This document shows, one piece after another, positions 27,018 to 37,206 of a stretch of DNA of 64,000 nt (its first letter is position 1; each line of letters begins with the position of its first letter). Both the position numbers and the translations under genes were made by a program. The notes beneath the pieces are model-generated. The model did no database searches, was not told where the DNA came from, and saw nothing but the letters and a program-made list of their open reading frames with translations. This stretch comes from an uncultured Pseudohongiella sp. (lineage in GTDB: Bacteria; Pseudomonadota; Gammaproteobacteria; Pseudomonadales; Pseudohongiellaceae), in the NCBI GenBank assembly GCA_902597095.1, contig CACJWK010000008.1, positions 1-64,000 on the forward strand. Direction: 5' to 3'.

Positions 27018-27046
27018 ATTGAAAAATTTATTGTTCACCCCAATCT
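27018..27046 (+). promoter_or_regulatory. Sigma-32 (RpoH) type heat-shock promoter of clpB
   Basis: TTGAAA at 27019-27024, then 13 bases, then CCCCAATCT at 27038-27046, close to the RpoH consensus CTTGAAA-N11-15-CCCCATnT. It lies about 70 bases before the clpB ATG. clpB is a classical RpoH target, so sequence and context agree. Confidence 0.68.
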
Positions 27047-27113
27047 TTACCTCATCGATAGTGGAATACACAGCCAGGTGTTTCAGGGCTTTGTGCTGAA
27101 AAGGATCGTAAAA

Positions 27114-29735
27114 ATGCGACTGGATAAACTGACAAGTAAGCTGCAATCAGCTCTGGCTGATGCGCAATCTCTTGCGCTAGGCAAGGATCATAACCAAATT
27201 AGACCAGAGCATCTCATGTTGATGCTGATCGACCAAAAAGGCGGCACGGTTCGTCCTTTACTGAGCCAAACCGGGTTTCCTGTTTCGCAGCTGAGACAAG
27301 CGCTGCAGAAGTCAGTAGACGAGCTGCCCGTGGTTCCCGATCATGATGGCGAAATAACAGCCTCCCCAGAGTTGGGTAAATTGCTCAACCAGGCAGACAA
27401 GCTTGCTCAGCAAAAACGAGATGCTTACGTCTCCAGTGAGACGGTTCTGCTTGCTGCGATTCAAGGGAAAGATGAGGTTGGCAAAATACTAAACCGCTTC
27501 GGCGTGTCTGCACAGGCGTTGGAAAATGCGATTACTAATCTGCGTGGCGGTGAAAGTGCGGACAGGGCCGACGCTGAAGATGCCTGGCAGGCATTAAATA
27601 AGTACTGTATTGATCTGACGGAACGGGCTGAGAATTCTGAGTTGGATCCGGTGATCGGTCGCGATCCAGAAATTCGCCGTGCGATTCAGGTGCTGCAGCG
27701 CCGAACGAAAAACAATCCGGTGCTCATCGGCGAGCCAGGAGTGGGCAAAACAGCGATAGCAGAAGGGCTCGCACAGCGCATTGTCAATGGTGAAGTCCCA
27801 GAGGCGCTGAAGGACAAAAAGATTCTTGCTCTCGACATTGGTTCGCTGATCGCGGGAGCTAAATTTCGAGGAGAATTTGAGGAGCGACTAAAAGCCGTCC
27901 TCAATGAGCTCGCCAAGCAGGAAGGATCAGTAATTCTCTTCATAGATGAGATGCATACCATGGTGGGGGCCGGCAAGGCAGAAGGCGCAATGGATGCCGG
28001 CAATATGCTCAAGCCTGCACTGGCGCGAGGCGAGCTGCACTGCGTCGGTGCAACAACCCTTGATGAGTATCGAAAATACATTGAAAAGGACGCTGCGCTG
28101 GAACGGAGGTTCCAGAAAGTTTTGGTCAGCGAGCCGACCGAGGAAGATACTATTGCGATCCTGAGGGGGCTAAAAGAGCGCTACGAGGTGCATCATGGTG
28201 TCGATATTACGGACGCGGCTATTATTGCCTCTGCTCGTCTGTCGCAGCGGTACATTACGGACCGTCAATTGCCGGATAAGGCGATCGACCTTGTAGATGA
28301 AGCGGCCAGTTTAATTAGGATGGAAATTGACTCCAAACCGGAAGAAATGGACAGGCTTGAAAGGCGGCTGATTCAGCTGAAAATAGAGCGTGAAGCGCTA
28401 AAAAAAGATGAGGATGCTGCTTCACTCGAGCGCAAAGACAAGCTCGAATCAGACATTGCCGGACTGGAAAAGGAATACGCAGACCTGGAAGAGATATGGA
28501 AGGCCGAGAAAGCCTCCTTGCAGGGCGCCGCATCAATCAAAGGGAGTCTTGAGCAGGCCAGGCAGGATATGGAAGCGGCTCGCCGATCAGGCGATCTGGC
28601 ACGGATGTCGGAAATTCAATACGGTGTCATTCCAGGCCTGGAGCAGAAGCTGGAGCTAGCCACCGTTGCAGAGGCGGCTGAAAAGCAGCTGTTGCGCAAC
28701 AAGGTGACCGAAGAAGAAATTGCTGATGTGGTGTCCCGGTCCACGGGTATTCCGGTGAGCAAGATGCTGCAGGGCGACAGACAACGATTGTTGGAAATGG
28801 AACAGGCCCTACAAAAGCGCGTAGTGGGTCAGTCAGAAGCGATCTCTGCGGTGGCCAATGCTGTCAGGCGCTCACGTTCTGGGTTGTCAGATCCCAATCG
28901 GCCAAATGGTTCGTTTCTGTTTCTGGGTCCTACCGGGGTCGGTAAAACGGAACTATGCAAAGCACTGGCTGAGTTTTTGTTCGACACTGAGGGCGCGATG
29001 GTTCGGGTGGATATGTCTGAATTCATGGAGCAGCACTCAGTTGCCCGTTTAATCGGAGCACCTCCGGGTTACGTCGGCTATGAAGAAGGGGGGTATTTGA
29101 CTGAAACTGTCAGGCGCCGTCCGTATTCGGTCCTGCTGCTGGATGAGGTGGAGAAGGCACATGCCGACGTGTTCAATGTTCTGCTGCAGGTGCTGGACGA
29201 TGGTCGATTGACAGATGGTCATGGCCGCACAGTGGATTTTCGAAACACAGTTATCGTGATGACTTCAAATTTGGGCTCAGATCGGATTCAGGAGATGATG
29301 AATCAGCAAACGGTTGAAGCAGATACCTATGATCGGGTTAAGCGCGGTGTCATGGAGGCGGTGGTCAGACATTTTTCGCCGGAATTCGTAAATCGGATTG
29401 ATGAAACAGTGGTCTTTCATCCGTTGCAGAAAGATCAGATTCGTCGCATAGCCGGCATCCAGATTGCGCTTTTAAACGAGCGACTGGCGAGCAGTAAGCT
29501 GACTTTGCGGGTCAGCGATAACTTGCTGGATCACATTGCAGAAGCCGGTTTTGACCCCGTTTACGGTGCTCGCCCGCTGAAGCGTGCAATCCAGAATAGT
29601 CTCGAAAACCCCCTGGCAGAGCATGTTCTGCGGGGCGCATACCGGGCAGGTGATGTCATCGATGTGGATGCCGCTACTGGCGGGAATCTGACTTTTTCGC
29701 TCTCGCAGAAAGTGGCGGAGCAGGCGGTGGCCTGA
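27114..29735 (+). CDS. clpB: ATP-dependent disaggregase ClpB
   Basis: Hsp104-class AAA+ chaperone that, with DnaK, rescues aggregated proteins. The ATG at 27114 ([18 protein letters not shown]) follows AAAAGGATCG and gives 873 residues. Order: Clp N-domain repeats; NBD1 with GEPGVGKT near residue 206; coiled-coil M-domain rich in E, K, R (about 405-530); NBD2 with GPTGVGKT near 605; C-terminal D2-small domain. The frame is open 46 codons upstream, but that stretch contains the heat-shock promoter and is not coding. 411 bases without a gene follow. Confidence 0.96.
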   Translation: MRLDKLTSKLQSALADAQSLALGKDHNQIRPEHLMLMLIDQKGGTVRPLLSQTGFPVSQLRQALQKSVDELPVVPDHDGEITASPELGKLLNQADKLAQQKRDAYVSSETVLLAAIQGKDEVGKILNRFGVSAQALENAITNLRGGESADRADAEDAWQALNKYCIDLTERAENSELDPVIGRDPEIRRAIQVLQRRTKNNPVLIGEPGVGKTAIAEGLAQRIVNGEVPEALKDKKILALDIGSLIAGAKFRGEFEERLKAVLNELAKQEGSVILFIDEMHTMVGAGKAEGAMDAGNMLKPALARGELHCVGATTLDEYRKYIEKDAALERRFQKVLVSEPTEEDTIAILRGLKERYEVHHGVDITDAAIIASARLSQRYITDRQLPDKAIDLVDEAASLIRMEIDSKPEEMDRLERRLIQLKIEREALKKDEDAASLERKDKLESDIAGLEKEYADLEEIWKAEKASLQGAASIKGSLEQARQDMEAARRSGDLARMSEIQYGVIPGLEQKLELATVAEAAEKQLLRNKVTEEEIADVVSRSTGIPVSKMLQGDRQRLLEMEQALQKRVVGQSEAISAVANAVRRSRSGLSDPNRPNGSFLFLGPTGVGKTELCKALAEFLFDTEGAMVRVDMSEFMEQHSVARLIGAPPGYVGYEEGGYLTETVRRRPYSVLLLDEVEKAHADVFNVLLQVLDDGRLTDGHGRTVDFRNTVIVMTSNLGSDRIQEMMNQQTVEADTYDRVKRGVMEAVVRHFSPEFVNRIDETVVFHPLQKDQIRRIAGIQIALLNERLASSKLTLRVSDNLLDHIAEAGFDPVYGARPLKRAIQNSLENPLAEHVLRGAYRAGDVIDVDAATGGNLTFSLSQKVAEQAVA

Positions 29736-30146
29736 TTCCGCAACGCGTTGCAGCCAGATTTCTGCTCTGGCGTCCTGACACGTGCGGCAGAAACGCCGCA
29801 AGAGCTTGACTTTCCAGATAAAAGTGGCAAACTCTTGCATCAACGGCGGTCGTAATGGCCATCTCATTACGGTCCGCCGCAGTTCGAGCTCGCCAAGACC
29901 TGGTGACGGATGAACTGGTCTCCGGGTGTCGGACAACATCCACCCCTGGCTTCTACTGCGGTTTAGATCACGTAATCGCTGACGAAGCCGACATGTAGCT
30001 TATCGGTTGCTTGCAGTAACTGTGGGCTCGTGACATCAAGCATTTTCTGAGAATCAAAGACACTCGACCGAGTAGCCGCGTGCTTCGGGCGTGGCCGTGA
30101 ATCGGTCGTAACTGTGTTAATAGAACTGTTTTCGAGGCATATTGAC
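29736..30146 (+). other. Intergenic region clpB-ilvI, probable ilvIH leader
   Basis: No convincing gene. It contains one strong inverted repeat (29844-29879, listed separately) and a possible weak promoter (TTGACT near 29806, then CAAACT after 16 bases). I looked for an Ile/Leu/Val-rich leader peptide and did not find a convincing one; a 47-codon frame starting at 29856 inside the hairpin has no such bias. Confidence 0.5.
29844..29879 (+). promoter_or_regulatory. Strong hairpin in ilvIH leader
   Basis: Inverted repeat: CGGCGG-T-CGTAATG, loop GCCATCT, then CATTACG-GT-CCGCCG. Outer six and inner seven base pairs match, with a T-G wobble and one bulge. There is no T-run after it on either strand, so it is not a classical terminator. 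It may be an RNA structure in the leader or a protein site. Confidence 0.55.
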
Positions 30147-31874
30147 GTGGAACAATTATCGGGTGGAGAGGCTTTAATTCGCGCCTTGCACGACGAGGGC
30201 GTTGAGCTCCTATTTGGTTATCCTGGCGGCGCCGTGTTGCACATTTACGATGCGCTATTTCAGCAGGATAAAGTGGAGCATATCCTGGTGCGCCATGAGC
30301 AGGCGGCGACCCACGCGGCTGATGGTTATGCCCGGGCAACCGGGAAACCGGGGGTAGTGCTGGTGACATCAGGACCGGGCGCGACCAATGCCATTACGGG
30401 CATCGCGACGGCGTATATGGACTCAATCCCCATGGTGGTGATCTCCGGGCAGGTGGAAAGCCGGATGATTGGCAGCGATGCTTTTCAGGAAACTGACATG
30501 GTGGGTGTGTCAAGACCCATCGTGAAACACAGCTTCATGGTGCAAAGTGCAGCTGATATCCCAGCGGTGGTCAAAAAGGCTTTTCATATTGCTTCGACAG
30601 GCCGGCCGGGTCCTGTTGTCATTGACGTGCCGAAAGATGCGACAGATCCGAAGCTGAAGATCGACTATGAGTATCCGCAGGACATCAAACTCCGGTCCTA
30701 TCAGGTTCCGTCAAAGGGTCATTCTGGTCAGATTAAAAAAGCGGTTGAAGTGTTGCTAGGCGCCAAACGTCCTATGATCTACACCGGTGGCGGGGTTATT
30801 CAGGGGGAGGGATGTGAGGAATTGACGCAGCTCACGCGAACGCTGGGTTATCCCATTACCAATACCCTGATGGGCCTTGGTGCTTATCCGTCTACTGATA
30901 AACAGTTCCTTGGCATGCTTGGTATGCACGGAACCTATGAAGCCAATATGGCGATGCATCACTGTGATGTTTTGCTTGCGGTCGGTGCCCGCTTTGATGA
31001 TCGGGTGACAAATTCCGATACCAGTCAATTTTGCCCGGACGCGACAATTTTACACGTGGATATAGACCCGGCTGCCATTTCGAAGACGGTAACTGCTGAC
31101 GTGCCCATCGTTGGTCCTGTTCAGTCCGTGCTGCGGGAGATGCTCGATCAACTGGATAAAAGTGACCAGTCCGTGGACGACCAAGCTCTCAACGCGTGGT
31201 GGAAGCAAATAGACCAGTGGCGGGAAAAAAAATGTCTCGCGGTTGCTCCGGCAGAAGGGGGGATAATTAAACCGCAGCAGGCTATCCAGGCTTTGTATGA
31301 GCTGACTGAGGGTGATGCTTTTATTTCCTCGGATGTTGGTCAACATCAGATGTTTGCAGCGCAGCATTACGGCTTTGATAAGCCCAGGCGCTGGATAAAC
31401 TCGGGTGGGCTGGGGACCATGGGTTTTGGTTTTCCCGCTGCCATGGGGGTGCAACTTGCCTTTCCAGACGCACTGTCCGTCTGCGTGACAGGGGAGGGCA
31501 GCTTCATGATGAATCAGCAGGAATTTGCCACCTGTATGCAGTACGGATTGCCGATTAAAATTGTGTGTCTGAATAATGAAGCGCTTGGTATGGTAAAGCA
31601 GTGGCAAGATATGCAGTACGGCGGGCGACATTCTCACAGTACGTACTCTGAATCCTTGCCGGATTTCATTAAGCTGGCCGAGGCGTACGGGCACGTCGGT
31701 GTGCGTATCGAGAGAGCTGATGAGCTACACAGCAAAATGAAGGAAGCGCTCGCGATGAAGGACAAGCTGGTATTCATCGATGTTCTGGTTGATCCAACCG
31801 AGCACGTCTATCCCATGGCGATCAAAGGCGGTGCAATGAAGGATATGGTGCTGAGCAAGACGGAGCGGACCTGA
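30147..31874 (+). CDS. ilvI: Acetolactate synthase large subunit
   Basis: ThDP-dependent enzyme making acetolactate or acetohydroxybutyrate, the first common step of valine, leucine and isoleucine synthesis. Start GTG at 30147 ([38 protein letters not shown]) is chosen by homology, with CGAGG upstream; the frame is open to 30114. The catalytic Glu lies in [16 protein letters not shown]. The ThDP motif reads [12 protein letters not shown]...CLNN, with GEG in place of the more usual GDG; I believe this also occurs in Pseudomonas enzymes. The small subunit gene follows after one base. Confidence 0.95.
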   Translation: MEQLSGGEALIRALHDEGVELLFGYPGGAVLHIYDALFQQDKVEHILVRHEQAATHAADGYARATGKPGVVLVTSGPGATNAITGIATAYMDSIPMVVISGQVESRMIGSDAFQETDMVGVSRPIVKHSFMVQSAADIPAVVKKAFHIASTGRPGPVVIDVPKDATDPKLKIDYEYPQDIKLRSYQVPSKGHSGQIKKAVEVLLGAKRPMIYTGGGVIQGEGCEELTQLTRTLGYPITNTLMGLGAYPSTDKQFLGMLGMHGTYEANMAMHHCDVLLAVGARFDDRVTNSDTSQFCPDATILHVDIDPAAISKTVTADVPIVGPVQSVLREMLDQLDKSDQSVDDQALNAWWKQIDQWREKKCLAVAPAEGGIIKPQQAIQALYELTEGDAFISSDVGQHQMFAAQHYGFDKPRRWINSGGLGTMGFGFPAAMGVQLAFPDALSVCVTGEGSFMMNQQEFATCMQYGLPIKIVCLNNEALGMVKQWQDMQYGGRHSHSTYSESLPDFIKLAEAYGHVGVRIERADELHSKMKEALAMKDKLVFIDVLVDPTEHVYPMAIKGGAMKDMVLSKTERT

Positions 31875-31875
31875 C

Positions 31876-32367
31876 ATGAGACACATAATTTCAGTGCTTC
31901 TCGAGAATGAACCGGGGGCTCTTTCGCGCGTTGTCGGCTTGTTTTCTCAGCGTAACTACAACATTGATTCGCTCACAGTTGCGCCGACGGAAGATCAATC
32001 GCTTTCTCGGCTGACGGTAACGACAAGTGGTGATGGCGCCCGGATTGAGCAGATCACCAAACATCTCAACAAGCTGGTCGATGTGGTCAAGCTTGTTGAC
32101 CTCACCGAAGGCGCGCATATAGAGCGCGAATTGATGTTGATCAAGGCGAAAGCATCGGGCGCGCAAAGAGCGGAGATAGCGCGCACGGTTGACATTTTTC
32201 GTGGTCAGATCGTAGATCTGACGGCAACGGTATTAACTATTCAAATTACAGGCGCTGGAGACAAGCTCGACGCGTTTATTGCAGCCTTGGGCGAGAGTGT
32301 GGTGCTGGAGGTTGCGCGCACCGGGGTTTCAGGTATCGCACGCGGCGACAAGACCTTGGCGCTCTGA
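31876..32367 (+). CDS. ilvH: Acetolactate synthase regulatory small subunit
   Basis: Regulatory subunit that binds valine and activates IlvI. The N-terminal ACT domain (MRHIISVLLENEPGALSRVVGLFSQRNYNIDSLTVAPTED) is nearly identical to family consensus, and the C-terminal domain includes RGQIVDLT and GVSGIARG. The 163 residues equal the E. coli length. Its ATG lies within the TGACATGA stop region of ilvI. It converges with ilvC across a shared terminator. Confidence 0.96.
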   Translation: MRHIISVLLENEPGALSRVVGLFSQRNYNIDSLTVAPTEDQSLSRLTVTTSGDGARIEQITKHLNKLVDVVKLVDLTEGAHIERELMLIKAKASGAQRAEIARTVDIFRGQIVDLTATVLTIQITGAGDKLDAFIAALGESVVLEVARTGVSGIARGDKTLAL

Positions 32368-32420
32368 TCTGGAAGATGCCGTCGGTGGGGCGATGGGGCA
32401 GTAGTACGGTAAGTCCGGTG

Positions 32421-32451
32421 AAAAGGGCGGCTATTTAATTAGCCGCCCGGT
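32421..32451 (-). terminator. Rho-independent terminator between ilvH and ilvC
   Basis: Nine-base-pair stem GGGCGGCTA (32425-32433) / TAGCCGCCC (32440-32448) with a six-base loop TTTAAT. On the minus strand the stem is followed directly by TTTT, serving ilvC; on the plus strand it is followed by GGTTT, so it may also serve ilvH less efficiently. Confidence 0.85.
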
Positions 32452-32482
32452 TTGCACCGCCTGCTCGAGGGTCTGGCTCAGC

Positions 32483-33952
32483 CTAGATGACCTTCTTCAT
32501 CGCGGTCATGTAGCTGCGCAGTCTCTTGCCCACGACTTCTACAGGATGAGAACGAATTGCCTCGTTCACTGCAATGATTTCGGCATTATCTACGCCTTCA
32601 TCGGCCAGCTGCAGGCCTTTACCGATGACGTCGGTATCGATTTTTTTCATGAACTCTTCCAAAAGCGGCACACATTCTTGAGAGAAAAGATAGCAGCCAT
32701 ACTCTGCCGTATCGGAAATTACTTTGTTCATTTCGTAGAGCTTTTTCCGGCCAATCAGGTTGGCGATCAGCGGGACTTCATGCAGTGATTCGTAGTAGGC
32801 TGATTCGGCAATCACGCCACTGTCTGTCAGGCCCTCAAAGGCGAGTTCCACGCCCGCTTTGATCATGGCAGCCATGAGAATTCCGTGGTCGTAGTATTCC
32901 TGTTCGGAAATCTCCATGTCGCCCGCGCTTGATTTTTCGAAACTGGTCTCTCCGGTTGCTGCCCGCCATGCCAGTAGCTTCGCGTCATCGTTGGCCCAGT
33001 CCTCCATCATCCCCGCTGAGAATCGTCCGGTGATGATGTCGTCCATATGTTTGTTGTAGAGATCCCGCATGATGTCCTTGAGTTCATCGGCGAGCTCATT
33101 GGCAACCAGTTTGGCCGGGTTGGACAGGCGGTCCATCATATTCGTGATGCCCCCGTGCTTCAGTCCTTCGGCGATGACTTCCCAACCGTGCTGCACCAGC
33201 TTCGAAGCGTATGAGGCATCGATGCCTTTTTCGACCATCTTGTCATAGCAAAGCAATGAGCCCGTTTGCAGCATGCCGCACAGTATGGTCTGCTCGCCCA
33301 TCAGATCGGACTTCACTTCCGCGATGAAGGAAGATTCCAGTACGCCGGCTCGATGTCCTCCCGTGGCGGCGGCATAAGCTTTGGCAATCTCCAGACCGTC
33401 TCCATTCGGATCGTTCTCTGCGTGAACCGCGATCAGAGTCGGAACACCAAAGCCACGTTTATATTCTTCCCTGACTTCACTGCCGGGGCTTTTGGGTGCA
33501 ACCATTACGACAGTTAGATCATCGCGCACCCGCATGCCCTCCTCGACAATGTTGAAGCCGTGAGAGTAGGCCAGGCAAGCCCCCTGCTTCATCAGAGGCA
33601 TCACCTGATTAACTACATCGCTGTGTTGCTTGTCAGGTGTTAGATTCAGCACGAGATCGGCGCCAGGTATGAGATCTTCGTAAGAACCTACCGCAAAGCC
33701 ATTCTCAGTTGCATTTTTCCATGAGGCTCTGTGTTCAGAGATGGCAGCGTCTCTCAAAGCATAGGAGACATCCAGGCCGCTGTCCCGCATGTTCAGGCCC
33801 TGATTTAAGCCCTGCGCTCCACAACCGACGATAACAACAGATTTGCCTTTTAGCTTGTCAACGCCTCCGCTGAATTCGCTACGATCCATGAAGCGGCATT
33901 TTCCCAGCTGCTCCAGTTGGAGCCTCAACGGTAAGGTATTGAAGTAGTTCAT
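32483..33952 (-). CDS. ilvC: Ketol-acid reductoisomerase, class II (enteric long form)
   Basis: NADPH-dependent Mg2+ enzyme that isomerises and reduces acetolactate in branched-chain amino-acid synthesis. The 489-residue length and N-terminus ([27 protein letters not shown]) mark the class II form of E. coli rather than the about 340-residue class I form. The nucleotide-binding segment is [29 protein letters not shown]. Two C-terminal knotted domains follow. AAGGAT precedes the ATG. It is transcribed toward ilvIH and away from pssA. Confidence 0.96.
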   Translation of the reverse strand: MNYFNTLPLRLQLEQLGKCRFMDRSEFSGGVDKLKGKSVVIVGCGAQGLNQGLNMRDSGLDVSYALRDAAISEHRASWKNATENGFAVGSYEDLIPGADLVLNLTPDKQHSDVVNQVMPLMKQGACLAYSHGFNIVEEGMRVRDDLTVVMVAPKSPGSEVREEYKRGFGVPTLIAVHAENDPNGDGLEIAKAYAAATGGHRAGVLESSFIAEVKSDLMGEQTILCGMLQTGSLLCYDKMVEKGIDASYASKLVQHGWEVIAEGLKHGGITNMMDRLSNPAKLVANELADELKDIMRDLYNKHMDDIITGRFSAGMMEDWANDDAKLLAWRAATGETSFEKSSAGDMEISEQEYYDHGILMAAMIKAGVELAFEGLTDSGVIAESAYYESLHEVPLIANLIGRKKLYEMNKVISDTAEYGCYLFSQECVPLLEEFMKKIDTDVIGKGLQLADEGVDNAEIIAVNEAIRSHPVEVVGKRLRSYMTAMKKVI

Positions 33953-34000
33953 GAGAGTGTATCCTTCACATTGTCGAATCAGGGAAACGAGGCTGCGAAG

Positions 34001-34006
34001 TTTATA
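34001..34006 (-). promoter_or_regulatory. Possible -10 element of ilvC
   Basis: Minus-strand TATAAA about 50 bases before the ilvC ATG; the -35 hexamer at the proper distance is poor. The position is right for a short leader. Confidence 0.35.
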
Positions 34007-34064
34007 GCAATTGATCGAGGGGGTAAATTACAGAAAAATTTACGTAACCGGATTGATAGGGCTG

Positions 34065-34070
34065 TATACT
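34065..34070 (+). promoter_or_regulatory. Possible -10 element of pssA
   Basis: TATACT 28 bases before the pssA ATG, preceded directly by TG. No good -35 hexamer at 16-18 bases. Confidence 0.35.
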
Positions 34071-34098
34071 ATCGTTTTGTCTATGCAAAGAGACCGTA

Positions 34099-34935
34099 AT
34101 GCAAGATCTTAAAGACGATTCAGAAATCGCTAGCTCGGGAGCAGAGGATTCTCTTAGCCAAGAATTTAACTTACCTATAGATGAACATGAAGAAGTTGTT
34201 TCGGAAGGTGGTAGAAAGGTCAGATTGCGCGGTGTTTATTTGTTGCCGAACTTATTAACCCTTGGCGCCTTGTTCGCTGGCTTCTATGCAATCATTGCTG
34301 GCATGTCTGGCAGTTTTAATGAGGCGGGTTGGGCGATAGTCATAGCTGCAATATGTGATGGATTGGACGGACGAATCGCGAGATTGACAAACTCACAAAG
34401 TGCCTTTGGAGCTGAATTTGATAGCATGTCTGACATGGTGTGTTTTGGCGTGGCGCCTTCACTCATTATCTTTAGCTGGGCGTTTGAATCGCTTGGTAAC
34501 ATTGGTTGGGCTGCAAGTTTTATATATGTGTCCTGCGCGGCCCTCAGGTTAGCTCGTTTCAATGTTCAATTAGGTACCGTTGATAAGCGCTTTTTTGTCG
34601 GCTTAGCGAGTCCAGTGGCGGCCGGCCTAGTAACTTTTGTACCTTGGGTGGCATCTAAATATGACTTTGAGGTTACCCCCCTTGTTTCATACTGCGCAGC
34701 AGTACTCACAGTGTTTGCAGGTCTTTTGATGATTTCGAATTATCGTTATTACAGCTTCAAGCTTAAGGGTACGGTCCCGTATATATTTTTTGTTTTTGCG
34801 GTTTTGGTTCTCGGGATTATTGCCCAGAGGCCTCACGAGGTTTTCTTGATTACAACCATAGCATACGCAACTTCGGGTCCAGCGAACTGGTTGTATCGAC
34901 GGCAGTTTGCAGAACGCTCTGATGCCAGTGATTAA
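34099..34935 (+). CDS. pssA: CDP-diacylglycerol-serine O-phosphatidyltransferase
   Basis: Integral membrane enzyme making phosphatidylserine, the precursor of phosphatidylethanolamine. The CDP-alcohol phosphotransferase motif D-G-x2-A-R-x8-G-x3-D-x3-D is complete (Asp90, Gly91, Ala94, Arg95, Gly104, Asp108, Asp112). About eight membrane helices follow an acidic 45-residue N-terminus. The gene is visibly AT-richer than its neighbours (sampled 60-base lines at 34261, 34681 and 34741 have 29, 25 and 22 G+C, against 33 at 35461 in msrP). In Pseudomonas pssA follows ilvC on the same strand; here it is divergent. Confidence 0.94.
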   Translation: MQDLKDDSEIASSGAEDSLSQEFNLPIDEHEEVVSEGGRKVRLRGVYLLPNLLTLGALFAGFYAIIAGMSGSFNEAGWAIVIAAICDGLDGRIARLTNSQSAFGAEFDSMSDMVCFGVAPSLIIFSWAFESLGNIGWAASFIYVSCAALRLARFNVQLGTVDKRFFVGLASPVAAGLVTFVPWVASKYDFEVTPLVSYCAAVLTVFAGLLMISNYRYYSFKLKGTVPYIFFVFAVLVLGIIAQRPHEVFLITTIAYATSGPANWLYRRQFAERSDASD

Positions 34936-35067
34936 TCTAAACGACAAAATTATACGTAGCGCTCTTTGGTTTGCAGGACTTCAGGATTGCGGAAAAGTCG
35001 GCTGAAATTCTTCCCAATTGCTACGTTGAGTGAGTTACATAACTTAAGCTTTCGAAGGCGCAATTAA

Positions 35068-36108
35068 ATGCTCATAAAGAAACCCTCAGATGTAAAATCC
35101 TCAGAAATCACCCCGGAAAAAGTTTATCGCAATCGCCGAGCCTTTATGAAAGAGACGGCTGCGCTGGCGCTTGGTGGTAGCTTGCTTGGTGGCGCTTCAC
35201 CTGTACTGGCCCAAGATGGCGACGCATTGAAAGCTCGCGCCCCGGAAGCGCTTAGTCTATCGGCACCAGCGCCATGGTGGGAGTCGAAATTTGCCGAAGT
35301 GACTCCGGCGCCTGACCAGGAACCTTACTTCACAGGTGAAACTCTGACCCCCTACCGAGATGTGACGCGCTACAACAATTTTTATGAATTTGGCATGGAT
35401 AAATCGGATCCGTCTTCGCGCTCTGGTACCTTTCGGACCGACCCATGGTCGGTGGAGATCAGTGGAGAAGTTGCCAAACCCGGCACTTACCATCTGGAAG
35501 ACCTTCTTGGGCCGATGCAGTTGGAGGAACGGGTTTACCGCCTGCGCTGTGTCGAAGCCTGGTCAATGGTGATTCCCTGGATCGGGTTTCCGCTGGTTGA
35601 TCTGATCAAGCGCTTTGAGCCCACTTCAAAAGCGAAATTCGTGGAGTTCGAGACACTGGTAGATCCGGAGACAATGCCGGGTGTCACCTCCCGCTTTGCT
35701 ATCGTAGACTGGCCGTATCGTGAGGGACTGCGCATCGATGAAGCAACTCATCCCCTCACTTTCATGGCGGTCGGCTTATACGGCAGTTATTTACCTGCTC
35801 AGAATGGCGCGCCGATGAGACTGGTGGTGCCCTGGAAGTATGGCTTTAAAAGCATCAAATCGATTGTGCGCATTAACTTTCGGGAAACCATGCCAAATAC
35901 GACTTGGAACGATCTGCAAGCGAATGAGTATGGTTTCTATGCCAATGTAAACCCTCAGGTTCACCATCCACGCTGGCGTCAGGATATGGAGCGGCGCCTG
36001 CCGCAAACGCTGTTCAGTCGACAATACATTGAGACCCGCCTGTTCAATGGCTATGCCGATCAGGTGGCTTCTCTGTATTCGGGTATGGATCTGGCGGTGA
36101 ATTACTGA
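35068..36108 (+). CDS. msrP: Protein-methionine-sulfoxide reductase catalytic subunit MsrP (YedY)
   Basis: Periplasmic molybdopterin enzyme that repairs oxidised methionine in envelope proteins. A Tat signal is visible (twin Arg at residues 23-24 in [16 protein letters not shown]). The molybdenum-ligating cysteine is in [15 protein letters not shown], near residue 161. At 346 residues it is slightly longer than the E. coli protein (334). The msrQ gene for its membrane electron donor follows within three bases, as in other proteobacteria. Confidence 0.95.
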   Translation: MLIKKPSDVKSSEITPEKVYRNRRAFMKETAALALGGSLLGGASPVLAQDGDALKARAPEALSLSAPAPWWESKFAEVTPAPDQEPYFTGETLTPYRDVTRYNNFYEFGMDKSDPSSRSGTFRTDPWSVEISGEVAKPGTYHLEDLLGPMQLEERVYRLRCVEAWSMVIPWIGFPLVDLIKRFEPTSKAKFVEFETLVDPETMPGVTSRFAIVDWPYREGLRIDEATHPLTFMAVGLYGSYLPAQNGAPMRLVVPWKYGFKSIKSIVRINFRETMPNTTWNDLQANEYGFYANVNPQVHHPRWRQDMERRLPQTLFSRQYIETRLFNGYADQVASLYSGMDLAVNY

Positions 36109-36110
36109 GT

Positions 36111-36827
36111 TTGGCGACTTCCTCGGTCTGGCCGGTGAGTAGGGGGCTGAAGCCTGCGGTATTCTTGCTGGCGCTTTTGCCTCTTGCGTTGATGATTGTG
36201 CAAATCCTGCAGAATGATCTGGGCCCTGATCCCGCACAGGAGCTGGCCAAGGTCACCGGTGAGTGGACCATCCGGTTTCTGTTGTCGGCACTCGCTCTCA
36301 CGCCGCTCCGGCACCTGACTGGCATCACCCAGTTTGTCCGGCATCGCCGGATGCTCGGCTTGTTCGCGCTGTTTTACGCCACGATTCACCTGCTGGTTTG
36401 GATGAGCTTTTTGCTTGTCTTTCGCTGGCAGGCCATCGGCGAGGAATTGATCGAGCGGCCTTATATCACCGTTGGGTTTGTCGCCTATATGATCTTGCTG
36501 GCGTTGGGTGTCACTTCGCCGAAAGCGATGGTTCGCAGGTTGGGTAAGAACTGGAAGAAGCTGCACCGATTGGTTTATGTCGCCGGGATTCTGGCCGTCG
36601 TGCACCTGCTCTGGATACTGCGCACCGATGTTTGGGAAGCCGTCGTGTACGGGGCTGTGCTGGCGGTACTACTGGGTTTTCGGTTGATCCGCTCCTTTTA
36701 TCTGCGCCGTTCCCGAGGCAGTCCGACAGTCGATGCGGGTGAGCCCGGGATGTCTTGTCAGCCAACGTCAATTGCGTATAATACGCCGCCTCGCCCGTCT
36801 TCCTGGCGGGCGAGCAGGAAGGATTGA
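36111..36827 (+). CDS. msrQ: MsrQ heme-binding membrane subunit
   Basis: Inner-membrane b-type heme protein that passes electrons from the quinone pool or flavin reductase to MsrP. About six hydrophobic helices and the conserved pieces LALTPLRH, RRMLGLFALFYATIHLLVW and WKKLHRLVYVAGILAVVHLLW are seen, with histidines for heme. The start is TTG at 36111 or GTG at 36135. The family-like part ends around FRLIRSFYLRRSRG; the last 35 or so residues are unusual and are encoded over a strong promoter and a hairpin belonging to the tRNA downstream, so the reading frame probably extends there by chance. Confidence 0.92.
   Translation: MATSSVWPVSRGLKPAVFLLALLPLALMIVQILQNDLGPDPAQELAKVTGEWTIRFLLSALALTPLRHLTGITQFVRHRRMLGLFALFYATIHLLVWMSFLLVFRWQAIGEELIERPYITVGFVAYMILLALGVTSPKAMVRRLGKNWKKLHRLVYVAGILAVVHLLWILRTDVWEAVVYGAVLAVLLGFRLIRSFYLRRSRGSPTVDAGEPGMSCQPTSIAYNTPPRPSSWRASRKD
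36755..36782 (+). promoter_or_regulatory. Strong sigma-70 promoter of the tRNA-Ile gene
   Basis: TTGTCA (36755-36760), 16-base spacer, TATAAT (36777-36782). The following ACGCCGCC is a GC-rich discriminator, as in stringently controlled stable-RNA promoters. It lies inside the 3' end of msrQ. The transcript would start near 36789, about 75 bases before the tRNA. Confidence 0.72.
36790..36814 (+). other. Hairpin in the tRNA-Ile precursor leader
   Basis: Perfect eight-base-pair stem CTCGCCCG / CGGGCGAG with a nine-base loop, starting almost at the predicted transcription start. No T-run follows, so a terminator for msrPQ is less likely than a leader structure. Confidence 0.5.
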
Positions 36828-36863
36828 TAACCTTCACCAAACGGACAACGCTTTTCTCTGTTT

Positions 36864-36940
<77 letters not shown>

Positions 36941-37206
36941 ATACCTCTGGTATTGACCTCAACACACCCTTGACCTGCTGCTCGCCCAGCTCCACTGACG
37001 CTGTCCCTGATGCCGAAGACCTCGCACTGTGAGCAGATTTTTTCCCGCCGAATGACTCGCGCGGCGCAGTGCCGGATGCTGACTTGGCGTCGGCTGTACG
37101 ATCTGAGTGCAGAGGCTCTGTTGAACGGCTCTGGCATTCGCTGCGATTGCTTCGCGCATCAGTATTCCGTAAAGTCGAGGGCTTTCTTTTGAGGGGCTTT
37201 ATTGAT

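Noticed and set aside
29472-29939. 155-residue minus-strand frame over the clpB end
   Set aside because: Mostly opposite clpB and no recognisable features.
29856-29999. 47-codon frame as a possible ilv leader peptide
   Set aside because: No run of Ile, Leu or Val codons and its start lies in a hairpin; nothing supports attenuation.
31485-31500. GEG instead of GDG in the ThDP motif of IlvI as a defect
   Set aside because: I believe GEG also occurs in acetolactate synthases of Pseudomonas-type bacteria, so it is unlikely to mean loss of function.
31050-31694. 214-residue minus-strand frame
   Set aside because: Antisense shadow of ilvI.
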